64,000 bases of DNA from Haloglomus litoreum (lineage in GTDB: Archaea > Halobacteriota > Halobacteria > Halobacteriales > Haloarculaceae): contig NZ_CP119988.1 of the NCBI RefSeq assembly GCF_029338515.1, forward strand, positions 1,364,001 through 1,428,000, given 5' to 3'. A program made the position numbers and the translations under genes. Within the stretch, counting starts at the first letter, position 1. Every line of letters starts with the position of its first letter. The notes under the pieces were generated by a model. It searched no databases and had not been told where the DNA came from. It saw only the letters and a list, made by a program, of their open reading frames with translations. Positions 16,829 to 24,971 of this stretch are shown one piece after another.

Positions 16829-17055
16829 TACTCTCTCCCAGCAGAGGTGACCCAGTAAATCACAGTCCGCTGTCCGGGCTTCTTTCTCGATAGAAGCCCT
16901 CTGTCGACCAGATTATTCATCTGGTGGCGTGCGCCTTCAGTCGTAACATCTAGCTCTTCAGCAATCTCTGAGGCGACGAATGCAGGATCCGGGGACACGA
17001 CGAAGTGCCGGAGAATATCGATATCCGTGATCTCTGGTTCTGGTCCCCTTGTCAC
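16807..17055 (-). CDS. winged-helix transcriptional regulator B
   Basis: 82 aa, GTG start at 17055 with a TAAAATAT box at 17078-17085, which is leaderless spacing. HTH SEIAEELDVTTEGARHQMNN and wing KKPGQRTVIYWV. It is convergent with and overlapping its paralogue on the plus strand. Like regulator A it has no effector domain. Confidence 0.68.
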   Translation of the reverse strand: MTRGPEPEITDIDILRHFVVSPDPAFVASEIAEELDVTTEGARHQMNNLVDRGLLSRKKPGQRTVIYWVTSAGREYYAENVS

Positions 17056-17411
17056 ACCCGTATTTGAAGACTGGCGCTAAAATATCCCGCCCATGATATT
17101 CTTCTTGCTTGTACCAAAGGTTAAGTGGGTTGCCGCTTACGTCAGAGTCGAAGCGGCCGACCCACCGGACGTTGCTCACCAGCGGGCACCCCCGGCGGGG
17201 CCACGCCGCTTGACCACCCATGACCACAGTCACCGCGCGCCGGCACGACCATCGGCGCCCGCCTGCAGGCCCACTTTCGGAAAGGGTCCGTGTTGGAAAG
17301 GTATCCGGGGTAGCAATTCGCTCACGTCCGAAATCGGCATCTGAGCGAAACTTCGGTCACTTCCAACACCGCGCACCGAGCCTTACCACCCCACCCGCGC
17401 ATCCAACTGGT
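17056..17411. other. regulatory intergenic region before the small-gene operon
   Basis: It contains the TATA of regulator B flanked by the inverted repeat AATATC (17081-17086)/GATATT (17095-17100), an inverted repeat GCCGCTT/AAGCGGC near 17130-17155, and a perfect 9-bp inverted repeat at 17290-17298/17361-17369. No gene supported. Confidence 0.5.
17290..17369. repeat. inverted repeat GTGTTGGAA ... TTCCAACAC
   Basis: The 9-bp arms (17290-17298 and 17361-17369) are perfectly complementary and separated by 62 nt, just before the first gene of the small-gene operon. This could be a looping regulatory site, a replication site or an integrase arm site; none is proven. Confidence 0.4.
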
Positions 17412-17684
17412 ATGGCACAGCGCCACCCTGACCGTGTCCACCCGTTCCTGGACGTGGCGGCGGATGCCGTCGCGGCCGAGCGGGAGTACCGGGCCGCCGA
17501 GCAGTCCCTCGAAGAGGCCCAGCACGAGCTGCTGGCCGAGCTCAAGCGAGCGAAAGACCAGCAGCTGCTGAGCGAGGGCGACGTGAGCGTCATCGAGACG
17601 TACATCTCGGCGGGCGCGTTCGACCGGGCCCGCGAAGCCTACCGCGAGCGCGTGGCTGTCGGTCACGACACTGACGCACTGTGA
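17412..17684 (+). CDS. small coiled-coil protein (90 aa)
   Basis: It begins MAQRHPDRVHPFLDVAADAV; residues 20-55 form a charged helix (AEREYRAAEQSLEEAQHELL) likely to be a coiled coil. A TTACC element about 30 nt upstream may be the promoter. It is the first gene of the run ending at 19902. No family recognised. Confidence 0.55.
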   Translation: MAQRHPDRVHPFLDVAADAVAAEREYRAAEQSLEEAQHELLAELKRAKDQQLLSEGDVSVIETYISAGAFDRAREAYRERVAVGHDTDAL

Positions 17685-17775
17685 GCCAACCACCCGTGGT
17701 CCCACTGGAGCGCGCCCAATCTGTCCAAAACCCGGCGCGCTCCGGTCCGGACCACGGTTCCCTAGCAAGAGAACC

Positions 17776-18006
17776 ATGGAAACCCTAGCCAACACGACGG
17801 AAGAACGTACCGACGCCGAACCGACCGCGGATACCGAGTACCGGCTGCGCTGGTACGTGGCCGACCTGCCCCACTACACCGGCTGGACGGACGATTTCGG
17901 GGTCATCGAGAACCTCCACGACCAGTACCAGCACGACCCCACGCACCCGGGCCATGACTACGCCATCGAGCGCCGCGAGGCCGTCCGCGGGGGTGGTCAG
18001 CGATGA
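17776..18006 (+). CDS. small hypothetical protein (76 aa)
   Basis: It has an acidic N-terminus, then YRLRWYVADLPHYTGWTDDF. It overlaps the next gene by four nt (ATGA), showing coupled translation. Of a kind common in haloarchaeal proviruses; function unknown. Confidence 0.55.
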   Translation: METLANTTEERTDAEPTADTEYRLRWYVADLPHYTGWTDDFGVIENLHDQYQHDPTHPGHDYAIERREAVRGGGQR

Positions 18007-18446
18007 TCGACCCGCTGGCAGCCTTCAACGAGGCACTGGAGACGGCCGAGCACTACGCCGACGAAGCGACTGAGGACCCTGAGTTGCCGGCCCGCTACGC
18101 GGGGGCCTTCGTGCGCATCGCCGAGCACCTGAAGACCGCCAACGGCAACCACGTCCGGGTCACCAGCGAGACCTGGGAGCGCCTCGAGTGGGCGGCCCTC
18201 GAGGACGAATCGTTCGAGGATGTCATCCAGCGGCATCTCTCGACACTGCCGGGCCCGAACGAGTGGGCGTGTACGCACTGTGGCGACCCCGCGGCCGCGC
18301 CTGGCGCCCACCACGAGACGAACGACCTGGTGATCTGGCAACTCGCCGTCGAGGCCAGCGACCACTACCGCCCCGACGCGTTCTGTAGCCAGCGGTGCTT
18401 CCGCGAGCACCTGGCCGACCTCGCGGGCACGGAGGCCCAGCGATGA
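18003..18446 (+). CDS. RHH-like and zinc-finger protein (147 aa)
   Basis: Residues about 50-80 (VRVTSETWERLEWAALEDES then FEDVIQRHL) resemble the short haloarchaeal VapB/ribbon-helix-helix-like unit. The C-terminal part has CTHCG ... CSQRCF, a CxxC/CxxxC zinc knuckle. It overlaps both neighbours by ATGA. Probably DNA-binding. Confidence 0.55.
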   Translation: MIDPLAAFNEALETAEHYADEATEDPELPARYAGAFVRIAEHLKTANGNHVRVTSETWERLEWAALEDESFEDVIQRHLSTLPGPNEWACTHCGDPAAAPGAHHETNDLVIWQLAVEASDHYRPDAFCSQRCFREHLADLAGTEAQR

Positions 18447-18715
18447 GCGCCCGGACCATCGACGGCGTCCGGCGCCGCGTCACCGAGCGCGACGAGCAGC
18501 TGCTGGCCTACCTCGCGCGTGTCGACCTGGCGCTGCCGCCGAAGGTCCTGTATCATAACGTGACCGCCGACACGGCGCTGTCCTGCACCGAGCGGACGCT
18601 GAAGCGCCGGCTGGCCGTCCTCGACGCGCTCGGCCTGACCGAGCTCGTCCCCGAGACGGACGGGTACCGCCGCATCACGGCCGACGGTCGCGAGCGCGTG
18701 GAGGGCGAGCGATGA
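18443..18715 (+). CDS. winged-helix DNA-binding protein (90 aa)
   Basis: MSARTIDGVRRRVTERDEQL, then a helix-turn-helix with ALSCTERTLKRRLAVLDALG and a wing TDGYRRITADG. It is the classic small provirus winged helix. Coupled by ATGA to the genes on both sides. Confidence 0.65.
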   Translation: MSARTIDGVRRRVTERDEQLLAYLARVDLALPPKVLYHNVTADTALSCTERTLKRRLAVLDALGLTELVPETDGYRRITADGRERVEGER

Positions 18716-18831
18716 GCACCCTGCTGGCCTTCCTGCTGGCCACTGCGGCCGGTGTCTCGATACTGGCGTTCATGGCCGGCATCGCCATGGTCGCGGTCAT
18801 CACCGTGCGGACGCTCGGGGGTGCGTGGTGA
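18712..18831 (+). CDS. single-pass small membrane protein (39 aa)
   Basis: ATG 18712 overlaps the previous stop (ATGA) and its TGA overlaps the next ATG (18831). Nearly the whole chain is hydrophobic (LLAFLLATAAGVSILAFMAG and on). The tight overlaps support it as real. Confidence 0.55.
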   Translation: MSTLLAFLLATAAGVSILAFMAGIAMVAVITVRTLGGAW

Positions 18832-19088
18832 TGGGCGGCGACGCCGACACCCACGCCGTCCCCGATGCACACCGCATCACTGCGGCGCCACACGGGGAGG
18901 CCATCCTCCAGTCTATCGCCGCGGATGGCACGGCCCTCGACTGGGACGAGCGGTTCGGCCGGCAGCACTATCGCTGCTCGTGCGGCGAGACGTTCGATGA
19001 CCGCCATGCCCGCCGCCAGATCGTCGAGCATCTCGCAGAGGTCGGCGTCCTCGAGTGGGACGCCATCGACGAGGGGGTGGTTCGGTGA
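18831..19088 (+). CDS. small zinc-finger-like protein (85 aa)
   Basis: It begins MGGDADTHAVPDAHRIT. The CSCGETFDDRHARRQIVEHL segment gives a CxC ... H ... H pattern like a haloarchaeal zinc finger. Both ends overlap neighbours by one base (TGATG). Function unknown. Confidence 0.55.
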   Translation: MGGDADTHAVPDAHRITAAPHGEAILQSIAADGTALDWDERFGRQHYRCSCGETFDDRHARRQIVEHLAEVGVLEWDAIDEGVVR

Positions 19089-19693
19089 TGGGGGACACCA
19101 CCCAGTCCAGCCTGGAGTGGCCGCCGGGATTCGAACGCACGCCGCCCGCCGACCGCGAGCCGTACCCCCACGGGTTCCGAGTCTCCCGGGCCGAGGCGTT
19201 CGACGGAATCCTCGCCGAGCTCGAGCTGATGGGCGCGGTCAACATCCGCATCGAGACCGCCGCGCCACACACCCAGGCGCACCCCCACCGGCCGTACGCC
19301 GACCGGGACCCCGCGGACCCCGGCGTCGTGGTCTACTGTGACCTGGACGGCCAGGGCGTCGCGTTCCCGTGTGACCGGTGGGACAACCTCCGGGATAACG
19401 CCCGGGCCATCGCGAAGTACCTCGACGCGAAACGCGCGCTGGACCGGTACGGCGTCCAGACGGTGGGTTCGGAATTCGAGACCCAGGCCCTGCCCGGGCC
19501 CGACGAGGCGGTCGCCACGGGCCCGCCGCCCCACGAAGTGCTCGGGGTCGCCCCCGACGCCCCGGCGGCCGTCATCGAGGCGGCCGCCCGCGCGAAGAAG
19601 AAAGAAACCCACCCCGACAACGGCGGTTCCACCGAGGCATTCCAGCGTATCGTCAGCGCCGAAGAGCAGCTCCTCGAGGACTCCCAGCCATGA
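19088..19693 (+). CDS. protein with C-terminal J domain (201 aa)
   Basis: The N-terminal 140 residues are unrecognised. Residues about 147-200 look like a DnaJ J domain (PPHEVLGVAPDAPAAVIEAA, KKKETHPDNGG) with the HPD tripeptide at 175-177. J proteins stimulate Hsp70 (DnaK); a mobile element could use this to recruit host chaperone for replication or assembly (inference). The start overlaps the previous stop (TGATG). Confidence 0.68.
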   Translation: MGDTTQSSLEWPPGFERTPPADREPYPHGFRVSRAEAFDGILAELELMGAVNIRIETAAPHTQAHPHRPYADRDPADPGVVVYCDLDGQGVAFPCDRWDNLRDNARAIAKYLDAKRALDRYGVQTVGSEFETQALPGPDEAVATGPPPHEVLGVAPDAPAAVIEAAARAKKKETHPDNGGSTEAFQRIVSAEEQLLEDSQP

Positions 19694-19902
19694 CACAGAC
19701 CTCACTCCAGAAGCGATCCGACGAGACCGGCCACGAGTACGTCCGCCGGAACAAAGAAGAGCTCGCACAGATCCTCCATCACGGCTCGACGCTTGACGTC
19801 CGAGCGTATGCCTTTGCCCTGCTGAACCACTACGGCACCGAGCGCGATATCGAGGAGGTGAAACGTGAACTCGATGCGCTCCAGCGGGGTGAGCTGCCGT
19901 GA
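19690..19902 (+). CDS. small hypothetical protein (70 aa)
   Basis: MTQTSLQKRSDETGHEYVRR, then a helical acidic chain. It overlaps the J-domain gene by ATGA and is the last gene of the run; it converges with the integrase gene, 5 nt between ends. Function unknown. Confidence 0.55.
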   Translation: MTQTSLQKRSDETGHEYVRRNKEELAQILHHGSTLDVRAYAFALLNHYGTERDIEEVKRELDALQRGELP

Positions 19903-19907
19903 CCCGC

Positions 19908-21155
19908 TCAGGACTCGAACTCCTGCAGCGCGTCGCGGAACCGCTTCGCGTCGTCGGCGAGCTCGGGGCGTTCGTCGAGGACGGTCAGGAGGTCCTGGGC
20001 GTTCTCGACGGTATCGAGGACGGCAGGGTCATCGCGGATGAGCCGCATCACCGCAGTTCGGAGATCCTCCTCACGCTCCCGCATCGTATCGGCCGCGCCG
20101 GGGTCGGTCGCCTGCCCACACCAGACACAGAACTCCTCGTGGCTCGGGGTCTGCTTGTCACAGCGCGGGCAGGTGACGGCCTTCTCGTCGGTCTCGTCTT
20201 CGCGTTCGATTTCGAGGCCATGCGCTTCGGCCAGCGCATCGTCGGCGGCATCCCCGAAGACGGCGATGTATCGGGAGGCCGCGTCACTGCCCCGCGACCA
20301 GCCGTGATGGTCCTCGAGCGTGGCCTGGTTGACGCCCTTCGAGGCGAGATAGGAGGCGCTGCTCTTGCGGAAGTTCGTCAGCGTGACGGGCTTGTTGACG
20401 TCCGCGCGGTCGGCCGCCCGCCGGAGGATCTTCGTGAAGTTGTTGTAGCTCATGGCCTCGGCCGCCGAGAGCTTCGACCAGAGCGGGTCCGTGGCCGCCC
20501 CGCTGGGGTGTTCGGTGAGCCACTGCTGGAGGTAGGGGACCGACGGGATGAGCGTGACCGTCCGCTGGCCGTTCTTGCCCTGCACGGTGATCTGGAGCCC
20601 GTGCCGGTGGTCGGTCACGTCCCCGACGTCGAGGTCGCGAAACTCCCCACTCCGGCAGCCGGCGTCCCACGCGACAGCGATGATGGCCCGGTCACGCGGA
20701 TTCGAACAGGCCTCGAGCATCGGGACGATATCGGCCTCCCAGTGGAGCATCTGGCTGGGTTCGGGCGCCGGGTCGTAGGTCGAACTCGTGCTCGAGGGAA
20801 CCCAATCCAGCGCGTCGGGGACCTCGCCGTCACCGACCGTTCGCTTGCCGAACGCCCGCAGGGCCAGCCGGTAGTCCCGGTTGGTCTCCTCGTTGTCGTA
20901 GGTGGAGTTGATCCAGCGGACGATGGTCTCGGCCTGGGCGCGGTCCTCGCGCGCGGCGGCGATGTCGCCGACCTCCTCGCCCATGATGGTGCAGTGGCGG
21001 AGGAGCTTCTCGTGGCGATAGTCCGAGTACTCGGACTTGAGCAGGAACAGCTGGTCGGAGAACGCGAGCAGGGCCTCTCGGTCGGTATCGCTGAGGTCAT
21101 CGCTGGTCTCGATGCGGTCGCGGAGCACGTCGATAGTCTCCCGAGGATCGGCCAT
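19908..21155 (-). CDS. tyrosine recombinase / integrase with zinc ribbon
   Basis: 415 aa from ATG 21155; a GTG two codons earlier is less well spaced from the TATA box. Catalytic candidates are R168 (CRSGEFRDL), K194 (QGKNG), N261-x-x... R263 in LTNFRKS where His is usual, H283/H284 (EDHHGW) and Y296 (SRYIAVF). The C-terminus adds a zinc ribbon with C329, C332, C343 and C346. It probably integrates the adjacent small-gene element into the chromosome. It is at the right edge of the accessory region, as expected for an element end. I could not identify the attachment site. Confidence 0.85.
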   Translation of the reverse strand: MADPRETIDVLRDRIETSDDLSDTDREALLAFSDQLFLLKSEYSDYRHEKLLRHCTIMGEEVGDIAAAREDRAQAETIVRWINSTYDNEETNRDYRLALRAFGKRTVGDGEVPDALDWVPSSTSSTYDPAPEPSQMLHWEADIVPMLEACSNPRDRAIIAVAWDAGCRSGEFRDLDVGDVTDHRHGLQITVQGKNGQRTVTLIPSVPYLQQWLTEHPSGAATDPLWSKLSAAEAMSYNNFTKILRRAADRADVNKPVTLTNFRKSSASYLASKGVNQATLEDHHGWSRGSDAASRYIAVFGDAADDALAEAHGLEIEREDETDEKAVTCPRCDKQTPSHEEFCVWCGQATDPGAADTMREREEDLRTAVMRLIRDDPAVLDTVENAQDLLTVLDERPELADDAKRFRDALQEFES

Positions 21156-21176
21156 GTACACACCCCCGGGTTCATG

Positions 21177-21186
21177 TATATTATAA
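21177..21186 (-). promoter_or_regulatory. TATA box of the integrase gene
   Basis: TTATAATATA on the minus strand, centred about 27 nt before ATG 21155: leaderless spacing. It supports the shorter integrase start. Confidence 0.6.
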
Positions 21187-21361
21187 GTAGGGATGTGGAC
21201 AACAGGTTGGTAGCCCCCTACCGGCTTCCTGAAACAACGCTCGTAGCCGCCTGCTTCTGCGACATCTCGTAGCTCCGATATCCGGCCCTACTCTGGCCTG
21301 GGGTGGGCTTACCTCCTGGCACCCGGCGGGTAACGAAGTGTGTGGGCGATGACCCGGGAGC

Positions 21362-23920
21362 ATGCGAGACGACCGCTCCCGACCCGGGGGTTCTCCGGAC
21401 GACGGCCCTCATCGGGCTCTATTCCGTATCGGTCGTTCGGCGGGCCCCGTCGGGCTCGGCCTCGTTCTGGTGACTCTCGTCATCGCTGGACTGCAGGTCG
21501 CTGGCGGGGCATCCCTCCCACTCGACTCGCCGGGACCCGCCTCGATAGCGGAGCCGGCGGGAGCCGAAATCGATGCTCTGCCGGCTGATCTCGCTGGGGC
21601 TGGCGTGCCTCCAGTGAACGGCTCCGGACTCGTGCTTCCGGACGACAGCTCCCGTTCCGGGGCTGTCGCGACGGATGTGGAGACGCTCGGAGCACCGCCG
21701 GCGGTGGCCTGGAATCGGCAGATCGGGGGCGACGAACTCGACGTGGCCAGGGCCGTCGTGCGTGCGCCGGACGGGGACGTGGTCGTGGCGGGATTCACCA
21801 CCGAGGACGGTGACCGCGACGCGTGGCTCGCGCGTGTGGCCCCCGACGGCACGCTGGAGTGGTCACGCCGGTACGGCGGTGAGGGCGTAGAACTGGCCCG
21901 GGACGTGGTCGCGATGCCGACCGGGGGCTTCGCGTTCGTCGGCTCGACCCGGCCCACGGGTGCCGACGAACGCGACATCTGGCTCGTCGAGGTGGGGCCA
22001 GATGGCACCATCGGGGAGCGCCGGACCTTCGACCCGGCGGGTGACGCACGCGGGGTCGGACTCGTGCCGGCCTCCGGCGGCGGGTACACCATCGTCGGGG
22101 ACCGCATGGTCGGCGAGGAGCGAGACGTGCTCGTCCTCCGCACGGATGGGATGGGAGACGCTCGTTGGCGGCGGACATACGGTGGTGACGGGATGGACGT
22201 GGCGAGCGACATCGCCCAGGGGCGGGACGGCGTTGCCGTGACCGGGACGACGGACTCGGCCGGTGCTGGTGGCACGGATATGTTCCTCCTCGGGGTCGGC
22301 TCGGAGGGACAGATCCAGTATCGGCGTACCTTCGGCGGGAGCGACGACGACTTCGGGACCGCCGTCACCCGGGCCCGGGACGGAGGGTTCGTCCTCGCCG
22401 GGGCCACGCGCTCGTTCGCCTCGAGGGCCGGCGACCGGGATATGTGGCTGATCCGGACGGACGCGAGCGGTGTCGAGCAGTGGTCGCGGACGTACGGCGG
22501 TCCCCGGAGCGAGAGCAGTGCGGCTGTCGTCCAATCCGAGCGTGGCGGCTACACCGTCGCCGGCGACACCTACTCGTACGGCGCCGGTCGGTTCGACGCC
22601 TGGGTCGTCGGTACCGACGCCGACGGGACGGTCGACTGGACCAGGACGGTCGGCGGCTCCGGCCAGGACAGTACCCGGGGGTTGGTCGAGACCGCCGACG
22701 GTGGCTACGTCGTCGTGGGGCGGACAGAGACTGCCGGGAGCGGAGCCGACGACGCGTGGCTGTTCGGGCTCGCGAGCGCGGACGCACCTCCTGCGTCGCG
22801 CCCCATCGAGGAGTGTGGGGCGGTGGTCGACGAGCCCGGTCGCTACGTGCTGACGACCGATCTTCAGGCAGCGGGCCCCGACAACTGTCTCACCATCCGC
22901 GCGAGCGACGTGACCCTCGACGGGGATGGTCATCGCATCATCGGCAATCCCAACGGCGAGGACCCAGGCACCGTTGACCAACGTACCGGAAACGGTGTGC
23001 TCATCGAATCACCTGACGATATCGAGCAATCGAACGTCACCATTCAGAACCTCGCAATCGAGGGGTTCGAGCGGGGCATCTACCGGGGCTGGGAATATCC
23101 CCGGGCGACCGGGATCACCGTACGGAACGTCACGATCAGGGGGAGTTCGAGTTACGCTATGTCACTCTACGATACGGTCGATCTCACAGTCACCGGAAAC
23201 ACAGTCGTCGAGAACGGCGGGGGAATCGATATCGACGAATTCGGCGCTGGAATCGAGGTCACGGATAACCGAATCGTGAGAAACCGCAATATCGGGCTCT
23301 TCCTGTTCGAGGGTGGCGATGGACCAGTCGTCTCGGGGAACGTCGTCACCGAGAACGGACGAGGTATCTGGGCGTCGAACGCCATCGACGATCCCGTATT
23401 CATCGACAATCGGGTCGTCGACAACCAGGGCGACGGAATCGAGATTGGTGACAGCTACGGCGCTGTCATCCGGGGGAACAGCGTCACAGGGAACGACGGA
23501 TTCGGAATCGGTCTGGATTCGGCCGACGGTATCATCGCGGAGAACGACGTGGTCTCGAACGGCGGTTCCGGTATCCGTCTGGAGCTTGCCAGTGGGACGA
23601 TTGCGGAGAACGACGTGGTCTCGAACGGAGGTGTCGGCATCAGCCTCGACAACTCCGAGGGGGACATCGCTGCCAACCGTGTCCGTGTGAACGATGGGGC
23701 CGGTATCTCGATCGTGGAGGGTTCGGCCGAGATCAGGGGGAACGAACTGGTCGCGAACGATGGCGCCGGCGTCACCGTGGCGGATGGTGAGAGGCTGGAT
23801 TCGACGACCCGGCTGGTCGACAACCGGATCACCGACAACTGCGGGGCGGGTATCCGGTTCGACCGGGCGAACGGCATCGTCCTGTCGAACGACATCGGCG
23901 AGAACGCGGCCTGCGGGTGA
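21362..23920 (+). CDS. surface protein: beta-propeller plus NosD-like beta-helix
   Basis: 852 aa. A hydrophobic segment at about 31-50 is a signal anchor. Residues about 110-480 hold seven or so repeats of the type GGY-x-V-x-G-x-T ... D-x-W-L ... W-x-R-x-YGG, a propeller-like repeat. From about 490 to the end there are PbH1/NosD right-handed beta-helix repeats (VTLDGDGHRI, ENDVVSNGG, VVDNQGDGIEI). No PGF-CTERM tail is seen. Likely a cell-surface or secreted protein binding polysaccharide or acting in adhesion. Confidence 0.75.
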   Translation: MRDDRSRPGGSPDDGPHRALFRIGRSAGPVGLGLVLVTLVIAGLQVAGGASLPLDSPGPASIAEPAGAEIDALPADLAGAGVPPVNGSGLVLPDDSSRSGAVATDVETLGAPPAVAWNRQIGGDELDVARAVVRAPDGDVVVAGFTTEDGDRDAWLARVAPDGTLEWSRRYGGEGVELARDVVAMPTGGFAFVGSTRPTGADERDIWLVEVGPDGTIGERRTFDPAGDARGVGLVPASGGGYTIVGDRMVGEERDVLVLRTDGMGDARWRRTYGGDGMDVASDIAQGRDGVAVTGTTDSAGAGGTDMFLLGVGSEGQIQYRRTFGGSDDDFGTAVTRARDGGFVLAGATRSFASRAGDRDMWLIRTDASGVEQWSRTYGGPRSESSAAVVQSERGGYTVAGDTYSYGAGRFDAWVVGTDADGTVDWTRTVGGSGQDSTRGLVETADGGYVVVGRTETAGSGADDAWLFGLASADAPPASRPIEECGAVVDEPGRYVLTTDLQAAGPDNCLTIRASDVTLDGDGHRIIGNPNGEDPGTVDQRTGNGVLIESPDDIEQSNVTIQNLAIEGFERGIYRGWEYPRATGITVRNVTIRGSSSYAMSLYDTVDLTVTGNTVVENGGGIDIDEFGAGIEVTDNRIVRNRNIGLFLFEGGDGPVVSGNVVTENGRGIWASNAIDDPVFIDNRVVDNQGDGIEIGDSYGAVIRGNSVTGNDGFGIGLDSADGIIAENDVVSNGGSGIRLELASGTIAENDVVSNGGVGISLDNSEGDIAANRVRVNDGAGISIVEGSAEIRGNELVANDGAGVTVADGERLDSTTRLVDNRITDNCGAGIRFDRANGIVLSNDIGENAACG

Positions 23921-23987
23921 GGCCATCTCGGCTAGCAGGAGTGGAGAGGAACCACCGTGCTCCAGACACCTTCCACCTGCCTCCCTC

Positions 23988-24854
23988 TCAGATCCGTATC
24001 ACGCGGACCTCCCGGTCCAGTCCACGCAACACCCCGAACAGCTCCTCGGGTGTCTCCACCAGCACGCCCTCGCCCCACGGCCGCGACTCGTTCCGGCGGA
24101 TGACGTTCCCGCAGACGACGTTCCCCTTGCGGACCGGCTCGGTCTGCATCGAGTGGCCGACAATCTGTGGCGGGGCCGTCGGGTCGAGGTGCCGGAAGTC
24201 GAGCCACGTGAGGCCGGCACCGGGGCCACGAGCGCTCGTCTCGCCCAGCCCGAACAGGTGGTCGTATTCGTCCTCGAGACGGTCCTGTACCGCGGCGTCG
24301 TCGTCCGTTCCAATCGCCGAGCGGAGTTCGCTCGCTGCCGCCCGCAACTCGTCGTTGACCGTGGCGGCCGAGAGCGCCTCGTTGCTGCCGGCGTGGGAGT
24401 AGGTGTACCCGTACCCCTCGAACGCGGCGGTCACGTCGCCGTCGGCGATGCGTTCGAGGAACGCTCGGCGCTCGGCCCGGTCGAGCCCCGTCGAGAACGC
24501 GTCCGGCCACCGGACCTGCCCGGGGAGGAGGATGGCCTGCTCGTGGTTGCCGAGGTGGTATCGGACCCGTCCGGGCGGTGCCTCCTCGACGAGCCGCCAG
24601 ACCAGGTCCAGGCACGCCTCGTTCTCGGGGCCACGGTCGACGAGGTCACCGTTGACGACGAGCACGTGGTCGTTGCCAGCCCAGTGCAGTCGCTCGTCGG
24701 CGTCGGCGGTGACCACCGGGTCGAACCGGTTGCTCTCGCCGACCGCGAGCAGGGCGCTCCGCGCCTCGTCGAGATAGCCGTGGACGTCGCTGATGTGGAC
24801 GATGCTGGGTGTGCCGGCGAACGCGTCGACGCTGTCGATCCGGGCGCTCTGCAC
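23988..24854 (-). CDS. calcineurin-like metallophosphoesterase
   Basis: 288 aa. The metal motifs appear in order: HISDVHGY (residue 20 on), GDLVDRG, GNHE and YSHAG. This is the Ser/Thr phosphatase-like (PPP/ApaH-type) signature. No signal peptide, so cytoplasmic. Substrate cannot be told from sequence. It is divergent from the AlaX gene with 117 nt between starts. Confidence 0.82.
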   Translation of the reverse strand: MQSARIDSVDAFAGTPSIVHISDVHGYLDEARSALLAVGESNRFDPVVTADADERLHWAGNDHVLVVNGDLVDRGPENEACLDLVWRLVEEAPPGRVRYHLGNHEQAILLPGQVRWPDAFSTGLDRAERRAFLERIADGDVTAAFEGYGYTYSHAGSNEALSAATVNDELRAAASELRSAIGTDDDAAVQDRLEDEYDHLFGLGETSARGPGAGLTWLDFRHLDPTAPPQIVGHSMQTEPVRKGNVVCGNVIRRNESRPWGEGVLVETPEELFGVLRGLDREVRVIRI

Positions 24855-24971
24855 GTGTCTCTCCCCGAAGTGAACGCCCGGGCGCCAGCATCAACAGTCC
24901 ACCGGCACCCAGCGCAGTCGCGGTCCGGCCCGCACCGTCAGCGGTTAGCCCCCTGCGGTCGTGGGCCCGCC

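Noticed and set aside
19120-19140. tRNA-like GGATTCGAAC sequence (also near 20697)
   Set aside because: Both lie inside well-supported genes and no acceptor or anticodon stem can be drawn around them.
23694-24971. Long plus-strand extension before the AlaX protein
   Set aside because: It overlaps the beta-helix gene and the opposite phosphoesterase gene; AlaX homology begins right after ATG 24972.
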